From Deltaproteobacteria bacterium (GTDB lineage Bacteria; Desulfobacterota; Desulfobacteria; Desulfobacterales; Desulfatirhabdiaceae), in the NCBI GenBank assembly GCA_016219185.1, contig JACRBZ010000071.1, forward strand, positions 51,814-115,813: a DNA stretch of 64,000 bases, written 5' to 3'. The position numbers and the translations under genes were made by a program. The notes below the pieces were generated by a model. It was not told where the DNA came from, made no database searches, and saw only the letters and a list, made by a program, of their open reading frames with translations. Shown here in pieces: positions 44,531 through 54,770 of the stretch (positions within the stretch are counted from its first letter, which is position 1; every line of letters starts with the position of its first letter).

Positions 44531-46537
44531 TTAATCCGGCAACACCAGATAGCTGGTGTTAGCCCACAGGCCGATGATTGCCCAGAGTCCACCCATCAGA
44601 AAATCACCGATAATCAGGCCGATAAAAAAATACCGCAGCTTTTTGAATAGTGAGATGCCGCCATACCGCATGCAGAGGGCATTACAAAGCCATCCCAGAA
44701 AAAAACTGAACCACAGGATTCGCATGGCGGAGCTGTATGCCGTCAGGTAACCGATGGGATGGATCGGCCACCAGTAGATGCGATGGTAACAGATCACCAG
44801 GCCGGTCATGACCGCAGCCCCTGCCAGAGAAAAAATAAGGACCCAATCGGACCGGGTTGCGGGTGTGCTCATGAATTCCTGGATGTTATCGTAAACACCA
44901 AGGGTGGTTCGGGTCGCCCAGTCCAGTTCGAGCTCCCGAATGCCGAATTTATAGCACAGAAACAGCATCGAGAAAAAGGACACGATTACGCCGGCAACCA
45001 GAACAAATCCGATTCCGGTGATGATCAGCCGTTGGTGTCTTATCCGGTTCGTTATTTTTCTGGCGTGGAGCAGAGATGGCATCAGGGATTCGCGAAGGTC
45101 CACAAAAAGAACTTTCTGAATAACCGCTGCCATCAGAATGCTGGCGCCGCTGAAAAGTCTGGGGCCGAAAAATGCCACCAGACCGTCAATTGGCGCGGCT
45201 GTCAACGTAAAATAGGCAATTCCGCCCTGGCAGATGACCCGGGTGGCAACGACCATGACCATGAAACAGGCCAGGAGGAACAATGCGGCAACCCAAAAAG
45301 GCATACCGAAATAATGGCACCAGGCAATCAGCCCGAAAAAACCAATGGTCAGGCCCCAAAAAGACATTCTCAAAGAAATCCACTCATCTTTCGTACGGTC
45401 AAAAGCGCTTCCGGTCGATGAAAGACCGAATGCCTGCCGGATTACTTCACCGAGGTGTTGTCTGCCCAGCCAGAGAAGAAAAACGAAAAAGACGCCGTAA
45501 GCCCCGAGCATCTGGGTTTCCTCAGGTCTTGACAGGGTAGGGCCGAAAGTGATTCCCAGGGCCGCATCGGGAATACTGTAGCCAAGGACGCCGAGAATTC
45601 CAATTAACAGACCTCCGATCAGGTAAAAAAACCAGAACGAAAAGGATATCTGCTTGGATGTCAGGAATGCAAAGCCGATGAAGGCGGGATAAAAATAAAT
45701 CTTCAGTTTGACAAGCCCGGAAAAAATACCTTGCGATGGAATGTAAGGTCCTGCCAAAATCAGGGTCGGGATCTGGGGGATGGACGGAAAATAGAAGTTC
45801 AGCCCATTCAAGAGATGAAGGATGACCGGAATCAGAATTCCGGCACGGACATAGTGGTTGGATAAAAAACCGGCCAACTGGCGCTGATCCAAGGCATCTT
45901 CGATGATCTGGGGAACCTGAAGCAGCGGCAGATTCATCCGTTCATGGTCAAGCCACTGCCGGCTGGCAATATTCACTATTAGGATCATCATTGCATAGCA
46001 AAGAAGAATAAAACCGCTCCAGACCGCAAGCGGTCTTATCCAGGTACCCCAGGGAATTCGGGCAATTACTTCCAGCCAGGCCATCTGCCGGCCGCCGGGC
46101 AGCCCATCGTAAAGCATCTGGATGGCATTTAAATTCTGGGGATACCAGGCTTGGGGAAGAAAAGGCTGAAGGGTTTCCTCCCACCGGTTTTCTACCGTGG
46201 CAAAGTGAAACGGTGCCGTCAGGTTGATAAAAAAAGTCCTCATCAGACCCGTATAGGCAATTCCGGATACCAGCACCATCAGAATCCAGGCAATCAGAAG
46301 CTCCTTTCCGGTCAGAAGCGTCCGGTTTCGGAAAATTACATTAAGAAGGGCAATCAAAAGGGTCAGCCACACCAGAATGACAAAAGGCGCCAGAGGGAAA
46401 TGGCCGCCGCCAAGCGGTGTCGCTTGAAGAAAGGCATTGTTATAAGGTGTTACGGCGCAGATGAATATCGCCAGAAATACCCCAACGGCAAATGCACGAA
46501 ATCGGATTTTGTCAGCAGGTGATTGTGAATCGTTCAC
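44531..46537 (-). CDS. DUF6785/DUF6784 polytopic membrane protein
   Basis: A ~668-aa protein with many membrane helices, matching DUF6785 (N-terminal, IRFRAFAVGVFLAIFICAVT) and DUF6784 (C-terminal, GYLTAYSSAMRILWFSFFLG) families, which are commonly found beside OPT-type transporters. The start is placed at GTG 46537 because the longer frame begins with a TTG at 46603. No strong ribosome site is seen for either, so the start is uncertain. It heads the minus-strand operon of five genes. Confidence 0.75.
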   Translation of the reverse strand: MNDSQSPADKIRFRAFAVGVFLAIFICAVTPYNNAFLQATPLGGGHFPLAPFVILVWLTLLIALLNVIFRNRTLLTGKELLIAWILMVLVSGIAYTGLMRTFFINLTAPFHFATVENRWEETLQPFLPQAWYPQNLNAIQMLYDGLPGGRQMAWLEVIARIPWGTWIRPLAVWSGFILLCYAMMILIVNIASRQWLDHERMNLPLLQVPQIIEDALDQRQLAGFLSNHYVRAGILIPVILHLLNGLNFYFPSIPQIPTLILAGPYIPSQGIFSGLVKLKIYFYPAFIGFAFLTSKQISFSFWFFYLIGGLLIGILGVLGYSIPDAALGITFGPTLSRPEETQMLGAYGVFFVFLLWLGRQHLGEVIRQAFGLSSTGSAFDRTKDEWISLRMSFWGLTIGFFGLIAWCHYFGMPFWVAALFLLACFMVMVVATRVICQGGIAYFTLTAAPIDGLVAFFGPRLFSGASILMAAVIQKVLFVDLRESLMPSLLHARKITNRIRHQRLIITGIGFVLVAGVIVSFFSMLFLCYKFGIRELELDWATRTTLGVYDNIQEFMSTPATRSDWVLIFSLAGAAVMTGLVICYHRIYWWPIHPIGYLTAYSSAMRILWFSFFLGWLCNALCMRYGGISLFKKLRYFFIGLIIGDFLMGGLWAIIGLWANTSYLVLPD

Positions 46538-46786
46538 GGTTGAGATGATCCGTTTATGGGAATAAGGATAAAACAACAGAAGGCTAAAGGTTTTGCCGGT
46601 CAACCTTCACTAATGGGGTTAGGCCCTGAACACTTTCCGAATCAGCAAAAACAGGCAATTGTTATCGGTTATATATTCCCTGATGGTTCAGGGTCAAGTA
46701 CAAAACAGAAAATTCTTAAGGGTTACATCAGACGATCCGGCGAAAAACATCCTGAAATAAAAAACGCATGAATCCATGGTCTTTCT

Positions 46787-47704
46787 TTATAGAATCCGTC
46801 TTCCCATGCTGGAGGCGACAAGCTCCGTGGCCAGTCTGGCGCTGATATTTCGATTGTCCAGGATGGGGTTGACTTCTGCGATATCCAGGGATGCCATGCA
46901 GCCGCATTCGGCGATAGTTTCCATAATCAGGTGAACTTCCCGGTAGGTCAGACCACCGGCAACAGGGGTCCCGACGCCTGCGGCCACGGAAGGATCCACG
47001 CTGTCCAGATCAAAGCTGACGTGAATATGGTCCACATGGCTCAGGGATTGCAAAATATTTTGAATCGCCGCGTGAGCTCCTTTCCGGTCAATATCGCTCA
47101 TGGTATGGACGGGGAGCTGAAGCGTTTTAACAATTTCTTTTTCAAGAAGATCAATTTTTCGAATTCCGATAAGCGCACAACAGGACGGCTGGACTTTGGG
47201 GGCAAACCCCAGAATATGGGTCAAAGATTTATCTCCCAGCCCCAGGGATACAGCCATTGCCATGCCGTGAATATTTCCGGAAGGTGTGGTTTCTTCGGTG
47301 TTCATATCGGTGTGCGCGTCAATCCATATCACTCCGAGTGTCCGGTTGACGCTTCGGCAAAACGCGGAAACACCGGCAATCGATCCGATGGCCATCGAAT
47401 GGTCCCCGCCGATGCATAAGGGAAAACGTCCCTGCTGAAGCGATTGCTCCACCTTTTCAGCCAGAAGACAGGAGGTTCTGACAATTTCATCCAGATATTT
47501 GAGTTTCGGATTGATGATTTTCTGCCGTTCTTTTGAAAGAATGGGAATATCGCCAAGATCCTGAACATGGTATCCCAGCGTTTCCAGCTCTTCCATCATT
47601 CCGGCGATGCGGATGGCGGATGGCCCCATGTCCACGCCTCGGCGGTCTGCGCCCAGGTCCATGGGAAAGCCGATGATGTCGATATATTTTTTTAAGGGTT
47701 CCAT
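46787..47704 (-). CDS. rocF: Arginase (ureohydrolase family)
   Basis: A ~305-aa ureohydrolase that would hydrolyse arginine to ornithine and urea. Manganese-binding motifs are intact: CIGGDHSMAIG, WIDAHTDMNTEETTPSGNIHG and VSFDLDSVDPSVAAGVGTPV. The N-terminal DIIGFPMDLGADRRGVDMGP is arginase-like rather than agmatinase-like. The start is set at ATG 47704, which is seven bases from GGGAG; an ATG at 47710 would abut that site. It is monocistronic. Confidence 0.9.
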   Translation of the reverse strand: MEPLKKYIDIIGFPMDLGADRRGVDMGPSAIRIAGMMEELETLGYHVQDLGDIPILSKERQKIINPKLKYLDEIVRTSCLLAEKVEQSLQQGRFPLCIGGDHSMAIGSIAGVSAFCRSVNRTLGVIWIDAHTDMNTEETTPSGNIHGMAMAVSLGLGDKSLTHILGFAPKVQPSCCALIGIRKIDLLEKEIVKTLQLPVHTMSDIDRKGAHAAIQNILQSLSHVDHIHVSFDLDSVDPSVAAGVGTPVAGGLTYREVHLIMETIAECGCMASLDIAEVNPILDNRNISARLATELVASSMGRRIL

Positions 47705-47802
47705 AGACATTCTCCCGTGTTAGTCAGGTGTTCAGGCCGAAGATTATCAGGATGGTTTCCAATCATCAATAGCCTTTCGGCCATTCTGTCCGAGTCGTTA
47801 GG

Positions 47803-50475
47803 TTAAAATGTGTATCCGATTGAAATATGAAATCGTCCCGGAGCCTCGCCGGGTTCGCGATCCAGCTTGAAACCATAAACCAGGCCAACTGGACCTATGG
47901 GTGTCAGATACCGGACCCCGATGCCCGCAGAAGTTCTGAAGCCATCGGGTATGTTACTGACCTGATACTGACCGAGGCGTCCTGAATCCGTAAAAAAACA
48001 GAGTTCGATCTGGTTGCCGAGATCGATTCTGGCTTCAACCGTTCCGGATGTGGACGAAAGGGCACCAACCGGCTCATTGTTGGTATTGAACCTCAGCATA
48101 TTTTCATCAAATCCCCTGACATTCGCTGAACCGCCCAGGTAAAAAAGCTGATCATTGGCGATAACCCGCGCCGTATTCATGGGTTCGATATATCCCCACT
48201 TGGCTGTACAGGCAAACGTGAGCCGGTTCATCGGCGAGATGTAGTATCGGGTGTCCAGCCGGTATCTCAAAAAATGATCCAGATCACTGTCAATTCCTCT
48301 GGAAACATCCACATATCCTGCGGCGAAAATGCCTTTGCGGGGTCTGACAAAAGAATCCCGGGTATCATACTGAAGCTTGGGGGTTATCATCATCAGACTT
48401 CTGGGGGCAAATCCGTTTGCCGTCAGATAATCCGTCTGAAAAGACTGAGAGAAAAGATCGTTATTCTCGTAGAGTTGCCGGTTTTCGGCATTGAAGGCGA
48501 TGCCTGTACTGATCTTATTTTCCCATTTGCGGGAAAAAGCCAGTGAAGATCCCAGGATTCGGACCCCAAAACTCTGATTGAATTCAGACCGATCCTCTGC
48601 ATATACCAAAGCATCGGCGGAAACACGGCTTTCCATCAGCCGGGGTTCGGTCAAACCCGTTTCACCTTTATACCCGATCTGGCTGATTTCCGTTTCAGCC
48701 CAGGCTTTGATGTTTGAACCCAGTAAATTACGATCTTCCATGCGGGTATGGGCAAAAGCGCCTTTTTCGGTTTCATAGCCGATGCCGGCATCCAGGATGT
48801 ATGGCTTGGCTTCTTCAACCGCGATGATCAAATTGACCTGGTTCGCCTTTTCTTTGAGTCCGCAGGATTGGAATTGAACGGATCGGATGATCTCCATGTT
48901 CCGGATATTTTTCTGGCTTTGAAGCAGTTTTTTCAAGGAAAAGGGATCTCCGGTCCTGATCTCCATTTCATTTTTCAGAATGCGTTCCCGGGTCGTGAAA
49001 TTGCCGGATACGATCACATCCCCCATCACCACATACGGGCCTTCATCAATCCGGTATTCGATTCTTGCCTGAAAAGGGTCATCCGGAAAACTTGCCTGTG
49101 CCTGCACCTGAACATGGGGGTGGCCGGTTTCGGAAATCAGTTCCGTCAATTTGTTTTTGTCATTATTCATCATGTCTTCAAAATAAGGGCTTCCGGTTTT
49201 CAGGCTGAGCGAATCCAGGGCAGCTTGCATCGGAAGGGTGTGCAGTCCGATGATCGTGATCTCGGAGACAATGGTTTGCCTTCCCTCATGGATATTGATT
49301 TGAATATCCGCCCGGGTCCGATCCGGAGTCAGTGAAATGTCGGGAGTGATTTCAGCGGTTCGAAATCCCTTGCTGAAGTACAGTGCGGAAATGGCCTGTA
49401 CATCCTCATCCAGGGTTTCCCGAATCAGAACGCCAGGTTGAAAAATCCTTCCGGGCTCAGAAAGGATCTGTTTTTCAATTTCGGTTGAGGGAAGGGTGTT
49501 ATTGCCGGCAATCCGGATTTGGTTGATCCGGGTTTTAGGACCTTCAGTGATGGTGATTTCAAAGACTTTTTCAACTATCGTTTCTTCAGAAGGACCGTGT
49601 ATTTCCCGGATATCGATTCGTGGTTCCAGATACCCTGCTTTTTGATACCGCGTCTTGATTTTACGGATACTGCGCTTGATGTTGATATCATTTATTTTTC
49701 CATCGTCCCAAAAAACCAGATCGCTTTTCAGTTTGGTTTCAGAAAACGCTTCATTGCCCTTCCAATCAAATCGATAATGAGCGCCTTCAGATATGGATAT
49801 TTCAAGGTCTGCCTGATGGGGATGTTCCGGCAGCGGTACGATTTTATAGTCAATCCCAACGTCCAGATATCCGCGAATTCGGTAAAATGCCGTGAGATTT
49901 TGAATGTCTTTCAGAATGTCGGCATGAATCAACCGGCCGGAAACCCCCGGTAATAGGGCTTTTTTCCAGGTCGTCATCCGGGTTTTAAGCCTTATGTCCG
50001 AAATTGCATGGTTGGTCGCCAAAGCTCCGGTACCGGTGAAACGGATATTCCGAAGATGCTGGTACTGGCCTTTGTCCATATTCACCTGAACCACATAATT
50101 CGTGTCCGATGCATCCAAAAAGGCCTGAACCGTGACAGAAGGATGGATAAATCCCTGTTTCTCCAGGTGGGATTCGATCAGGGATTTCTGTTCGGACAGG
50201 TCAATAAATATTCTGTCATGATCCAGGGCAGAGCCGGTATAAAGCGTCATGACGCTCAAGATATCCCGTTCAAGCAGGGGAAAAGCGCCCTGTATCCGTA
50301 TGTCTTTTATCCGGCCCCCTCGGTCATTTGAAAAGCAGGAAATCTCTTTTGGGGATGAATCGGCAGAGACGTTTTGAAAGGATGACAAGAACAGGCAACA
50401 GATGAGCATCAAAGCCGAAAAGCCATTCATCCGGACTTGCCGGCCGTTTAGCTTCCGCTGTCCGATACCTGTCAT
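47803..50475 (-). CDS. BamA/TamA-type outer-membrane protein (Omp85 family)
   Basis: About 890 aa: a signal peptide (MNGFSALMLICCLFLSSF), several POTRA domains over about 60-560, and a C-terminal 16-stranded beta barrel with the conserved GGSANVRGFDENML loop and a final phenylalanine (SIGYTF). It probably inserts or translocates outer-membrane or surface proteins. It follows tamB, so it is likely the TamA partner, although POTRA number resembles BamA. ATG 50475 avoids overlap with tamB; a start at 50502 is possible. Confidence 0.9.
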   Translation of the reverse strand: MTGIGQRKLNGRQVRMNGFSALMLICCLFLSSFQNVSADSSPKEISCFSNDRGGRIKDIRIQGAFPLLERDILSVMTLYTGSALDHDRIFIDLSEQKSLIESHLEKQGFIHPSVTVQAFLDASDTNYVVQVNMDKGQYQHLRNIRFTGTGALATNHAISDIRLKTRMTTWKKALLPGVSGRLIHADILKDIQNLTAFYRIRGYLDVGIDYKIVPLPEHPHQADLEISISEGAHYRFDWKGNEAFSETKLKSDLVFWDDGKINDINIKRSIRKIKTRYQKAGYLEPRIDIREIHGPSEETIVEKVFEITITEGPKTRINQIRIAGNNTLPSTEIEKQILSEPGRIFQPGVLIRETLDEDVQAISALYFSKGFRTAEITPDISLTPDRTRADIQINIHEGRQTIVSEITIIGLHTLPMQAALDSLSLKTGSPYFEDMMNNDKNKLTELISETGHPHVQVQAQASFPDDPFQARIEYRIDEGPYVVMGDVIVSGNFTTRERILKNEMEIRTGDPFSLKKLLQSQKNIRNMEIIRSVQFQSCGLKEKANQVNLIIAVEEAKPYILDAGIGYETEKGAFAHTRMEDRNLLGSNIKAWAETEISQIGYKGETGLTEPRLMESRVSADALVYAEDRSEFNQSFGVRILGSSLAFSRKWENKISTGIAFNAENRQLYENNDLFSQSFQTDYLTANGFAPRSLMMITPKLQYDTRDSFVRPRKGIFAAGYVDVSRGIDSDLDHFLRYRLDTRYYISPMNRLTFACTAKWGYIEPMNTARVIANDQLFYLGGSANVRGFDENMLRFNTNNEPVGALSSTSGTVEARIDLGNQIELCFFTDSGRLGQYQVSNIPDGFRTSAGIGVRYLTPIGPVGLVYGFKLDREPGEAPGRFHISIGYTF

Positions 50476-50488
50476 CCGTCCCTGTTTT

Positions 50489-53400
50489 TTAACGGAATTC
50501 ATGGCGAAATTTGACTTCTCCCCCAAAAACACCCCGGCTGTCCTGGAACCCGCTCAAAAGAATATTTTCGATGAACATGTATTCGGTGATGGCGCGCTGA
50601 AATGTCACGCCGCCCTTGGTCTCAACCGAATATTTGACTGTGATCCGTGGAGAAATGATTTTTCCGAATGTCACTTTCAAGGGATCATCATGGATATAGC
50701 GGCGTTCGCCGGTCGTATCCACTTCCAGGATATCAAGCCCGGAAGCTTTTTTTAAATCGCTGCCGATAGAAGCGGACAGCAGATCTGCAAGCATTTTTTG
50801 CGAAGAGGCGGAGCTGTCGGATGTTTTGTTGATTGCGGCGCGTGATGTTTTTCCCGTTATCAGAAGGGATAACAGATCGTTGTCATCCAGAAAAGGAGAG
50901 GATGACAGTTTCAGGTTCAATTTATCCAGTGGCCCCGATATATCCAGAAAGACGGTCCAGTTCTGGATGACCGTCTGACTTTGAATGTCCAGGACGGATT
51001 CCAGCGTATAAGGGTTGGTAAAATCGATGAATCCTTTTTTGATGGTAAATGTCGTGCTCTGGTATTGAAGGCTTCCGGAATCTATCCGGGTTCTGCCCTG
51101 GATGACGGGGCGCTGAAGGGTCCCGGTGATGCGCATGTCCGGAGACAGATTCAACTGAGCCAGATTGTTGTCCACAACAAACAGGTTGCGGGGCGGAATC
51201 CGTATATCCAGGAGCGTATTCTGGATCGCGGAAGGAAAAACAATTTCCGGATGGCCCTGATAGCCGCGTTCATGTTGGATCAGGGACCGGATCGGATTGA
51301 TGTTCACATGTTTATAATACAGGCCTTCCAGGACGACGATTTCTCCCTGAATCGCAGGTGCCTGGCCCGTGCCCTGAAGGGTCAGATCGGCGTTCAGTTT
51401 GGCATCGAGCGTATCTGCGATTTTAACCGGAAGCTGCGATGCGGTCATCTGAAAATCCATCGCCTGTATTCGGAAAGCCTCGACCTCCGCTTTTCCCTTG
51501 AGTGTGATGCGGCCGCTGTCCACTTGACCTTCAATGCGATCAATGGTCAGGGCCCTGGGGGTGATATGAATCCGGCCGTTCACATCATGAATATCCTGAG
51601 CGACATTATCAAGGGTCAATCCGGCATTCCGGATATCCATAAAAGCTTCGGTATCTGGACTGTACCAGGGACCTTTCATCTCAGCGGAAATGATCAGATT
51701 CCCGCGCAAGTCCGAAAGCGCGTCATCGAAATTTCTTGCCACATTCATCGGAATATCGGCATTCAGTCGAAGCGATACGGTCTTTCCTGGTCTGGCTTCG
51801 CCGCCGATATCAAGGGTTCCTTCCTGAAAAAGAGTCAGACGATTGCCGGGGATGATAATGGCTTCGTCTTGAATGCCAAGATGCAGGTCCCGGCCTTCGA
51901 TGATGGGATGCCCCTTTGCGTTCAGTGAAAGTTCGGAAAAGCCGGCACTGGCTTTCAGGGTTTTCAGCGAATCGAAATTTCCGGAGGCCGAGAGTTTCCC
52001 TGAAACCGTTCCGCCAGCCCCCGCCAGTCCCGCGAATTGAAAAAAAGGCGAGAGCTCCATTTGAAAAAAATCCAGTTCGGCAGCATAATCCCGGGTTTGA
52101 AACTGATAGGAAACCGAGCCTCTAACTGGGGATTGAACTTGAAAACGGGCCTGGTCATCGGCCAGTTGTAATTCAATACGGGTATGGTCCCAGTTGCTAT
52201 TATAAAACCGGAAGGGATTTAAGACGACTTCACCCTGAATCCGGGGATGATCCAGGTGTCCGTTTCCCGTGAGATTTAAAAACAGTTTTCCTTCTCCGGT
52301 CGGCCAGTTGCCGGCCAGTGCATCCACGTGATTCAGAGAAATGCCATTTGCCGCAAGCGTAAAGTGAAATGTCCTGTCCAGAGAAACCCAGCCCGATGCG
52401 TTAAAGGATTCGCCGGGGGAAACAGCCGCATGGACTTTGGAGATATTCAGTCTGTTCTCCTTGAAATCGGCTGCCAGTTCAACGGCTGTCAATTTCTGCC
52501 AGAGGGTCTTTTGACCCATGTTCAGGTATTCGGATTGAAGGACTGCCGTTCCCATGATCTCTCCGGGGGTTCCTTCCAGTTCTGCGGCCATTGAAAATTT
52601 CCCTTTTAAAAAATCCGTGAAATCTTCAGCAAACAAGGCGGTTCCGGCTCCGCTCAAATGAAAAGGCATGGTCCGATGAAATGATAACCCTGCGGGTTCA
52701 AAAATCTGGACAAAACCGGAAAAATCCGCATGTGAGCGTTGATTCTCCAGAAACAGCCGTTGTATCTGAATCCTGCCTTTGGAAAGCTGGAATTCTCCGG
52801 CTACATTTCCCATCCGAACGGTCTGGATTTTCAGACTTTTTGCTTGAATCTGCAAGGACCCGGACAGTGATTTTTCCGTTCCTTCCAGCTTGCAGTTGCC
52901 GTCGATGATGCCTTGAACGTCCGGGGATTGTAAAAAATGAACGGGTTGAATCTGGCGGAAGGCAGCGGTTAAAGCAAAATGTTTCCGGGAGTCTGCGGCC
53001 TTGCCTGAATAAATAGGAATCTGGCCTTTGGCCGTCAATTCAGACCCCTGGTTTTTCAGGGACAGGGTAAAGATGCGAAGCATGCCCGAAGGCCCCAGCT
53101 CTGCATCCATTTCCAGCGTGCCAAGCTGTATTTCGCGAAACTCCAATCGGCTGCTTTTTAATTTAAGGGTACACTCCGGTTGATCCAGCGTACCGGATAA
53201 TCCGGCCTGAATGTCCAGGCTTCCTGCTGTGCCTTGAATTCCCAGCGGTAAAAGGCTTTTGGAAAGGTTGTCGGATTGACAGGCGAGATCGCCGGACACC
53301 TGGTTGTCCGATGAATTCCAGAATCCTTTTGCTGTCAGACGGGTGCTTCCGGCCTGGGCCAGGAGATGCTGAATCCGAAATCCATTGCTGTCCCATTGGG

Positions 53401-54700
53401 ATTTAGAATTAATCCGGATATCGACGGGTTCTGTTCCCGGATGCACCGAAATCCGCGCTGCTTGAAGGTCAATGCCGATATCCGCCTTCGGGGAGTGATC
53501 CGGATATCCTTTGCACTGCAGGGCAAGGGTTCCGCTGGCAACGCCGGTTGCGGACGGGTGAATGCTTTCCAGACTCACGGAATTGAGAAGCACCTGCAAA
53601 TTGCCGGATAGCGTGGACAGATCGACCGGAGCGGAGAAAAGTCCGGAAGCAAACGCCTGTCTCAGATCAGCGGCACCGGTGATGCGGATTGCGCCCTTAT
53701 CCGGAGGCTCGGAAAAGGAATCCAGAGAAATGACCCGGTCTTTGAGACTTGCGGTCATTCGAAGACGGTCCAGCGAATATTCGGAAATCTTTGCCTGTTC
53801 GCTGGTGACGTACAGGGAAGCATCAGGGTTTAGCAGGGGGCCGGAAATAGTTCCGGTGATATGAACTAGGCCTGAAAGCGTTGTTTTCAGATCGAAACTT
53901 TGCCGAAGCGCAGAAAGTGCGCTGTCCAGGTTCGTACTCAGGCTGAGCTGAGGAGCTTGCCAGATTTGTGAAATGCTTCCCGAAATATCGGCATTCAAAC
54001 CAGGGGATAACAGACTGAGATGAAGCGGAAGGAGTTGCCCGTCCTCAAGATTCCCCTGAAAAGAAACGGGGCCGAAATCGGAATGAAAAAACGGACTCGA
54101 AATCTGGCCGCTTCCGATCCGGATATGGGTCTTACCCGCCTGTTTTAGAAAATCGGCCGACAGATCCGCGTTCATGTTTTCAAGACAGATCGACAGGTTT
54201 TGCGAGACGTCGCTGTATAAGATGCTGGCATCCGAGATGGTTGTGTTATCCAGAATAAACGGAAAAAAATAACTGGATTCAGCATCTGTCGTTTCTGGGT
54301 CAGAAGCGGATTGAGAAAAGATATGGGAGAAATTCAAAGAGCCGTTGGCGTCGAGCTCTGCTGAGATCTTTGGTTTTGAAATGCTTGCGGATTGGATGTG
54401 AAGCTTTCCCCGGAGCAGTTGTAGCCAGGAAAAATTGATTGAAAGATGCTCGCATGCTGCGGCTTCTTTCAGAGAAGCATCCATGATTCTAAGATTCCAG
54501 ATTTCGATCCGGCCTGACATCAAAGAGAATCTGTGCCTTTGAATGGAAACAGATCCGGGAATCCGGTGATTCAGTGCATTCAGGATGCGCGTCCGGGCGT
54601 CATCGGAATGAGGATACCAGAGGGCTCCGATCCCCGAAAGGATGCTCACCCCAAGCAGAATGCAAAGTCCCGCAATGAGATATCGGAAAGGCTTATTCAT
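50489..54700 (-). CDS. tamB: TamB-like translocation/assembly module protein
   Basis: A 1403-aa protein with an N-terminal membrane anchor (about 7-28, LIAGLCILLGVSILSGIG), a long repetitive beta-helical AsmA-like region and the C-terminal DUF490/TamB domain (KLNLKLSSSPFLDDNDLLSL, YSVETKGGVTFQRAI). TamB spans the periplasm and works with an Omp85 protein in outer-membrane biogenesis and possibly in phospholipid transport. It precedes the Omp85 gene with little space, indicating one operon. Confidence 0.93.
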   Translation of the reverse strand: MNKPFRYLIAGLCILLGVSILSGIGALWYPHSDDARTRILNALNHRIPGSVSIQRHRFSLMSGRIEIWNLRIMDASLKEAAACEHLSINFSWLQLLRGKLHIQSASISKPKISAELDANGSLNFSHIFSQSASDPETTDAESSYFFPFILDNTTISDASILYSDVSQNLSICLENMNADLSADFLKQAGKTHIRIGSGQISSPFFHSDFGPVSFQGNLEDGQLLPLHLSLLSPGLNADISGSISQIWQAPQLSLSTNLDSALSALRQSFDLKTTLSGLVHITGTISGPLLNPDASLYVTSEQAKISEYSLDRLRMTASLKDRVISLDSFSEPPDKGAIRITGAADLRQAFASGLFSAPVDLSTLSGNLQVLLNSVSLESIHPSATGVASGTLALQCKGYPDHSPKADIGIDLQAARISVHPGTEPVDIRINSKSQWDSNGFRIQHLLAQAGSTRLTAKGFWNSSDNQVSGDLACQSDNLSKSLLPLGIQGTAGSLDIQAGLSGTLDQPECTLKLKSSRLEFREIQLGTLEMDAELGPSGMLRIFTLSLKNQGSELTAKGQIPIYSGKAADSRKHFALTAAFRQIQPVHFLQSPDVQGIIDGNCKLEGTEKSLSGSLQIQAKSLKIQTVRMGNVAGEFQLSKGRIQIQRLFLENQRSHADFSGFVQIFEPAGLSFHRTMPFHLSGAGTALFAEDFTDFLKGKFSMAAELEGTPGEIMGTAVLQSEYLNMGQKTLWQKLTAVELAADFKENRLNISKVHAAVSPGESFNASGWVSLDRTFHFTLAANGISLNHVDALAGNWPTGEGKLFLNLTGNGHLDHPRIQGEVVLNPFRFYNSNWDHTRIELQLADDQARFQVQSPVRGSVSYQFQTRDYAAELDFFQMELSPFFQFAGLAGAGGTVSGKLSASGNFDSLKTLKASAGFSELSLNAKGHPIIEGRDLHLGIQDEAIIIPGNRLTLFQEGTLDIGGEARPGKTVSLRLNADIPMNVARNFDDALSDLRGNLIISAEMKGPWYSPDTEAFMDIRNAGLTLDNVAQDIHDVNGRIHITPRALTIDRIEGQVDSGRITLKGKAEVEAFRIQAMDFQMTASQLPVKIADTLDAKLNADLTLQGTGQAPAIQGEIVVLEGLYYKHVNINPIRSLIQHERGYQGHPEIVFPSAIQNTLLDIRIPPRNLFVVDNNLAQLNLSPDMRITGTLQRPVIQGRTRIDSGSLQYQSTTFTIKKGFIDFTNPYTLESVLDIQSQTVIQNWTVFLDISGPLDKLNLKLSSSPFLDDNDLLSLLITGKTSRAAINKTSDSSASSQKMLADLLSASIGSDLKKASGLDILEVDTTGERRYIHDDPLKVTFGKIISPRITVKYSVETKGGVTFQRAITEYMFIENILLSGFQDSRGVFGGEVKFRHEFR

Positions 54701-54770
54701 CGGTTTTCCGAAAAAATCCCCCTTTCTTGGCCCTCAGTTCATCTGGATGCGGGAGTGATCTGGATAGGAG

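Noticed and set aside
46678..46693. CCCTGA/TCAGGG hairpin upstream of arginase and the DUF6785 operon
   Set aside because: It has a six-pair stem and four-base loop but no T tract and no clear position relative to a gene end, so it is not called a terminator.
50981..51928. A 315-codon plus-strand open frame inside tamB
   Set aside because: Antisense shadow without family features; tamB on the other strand is well supported.
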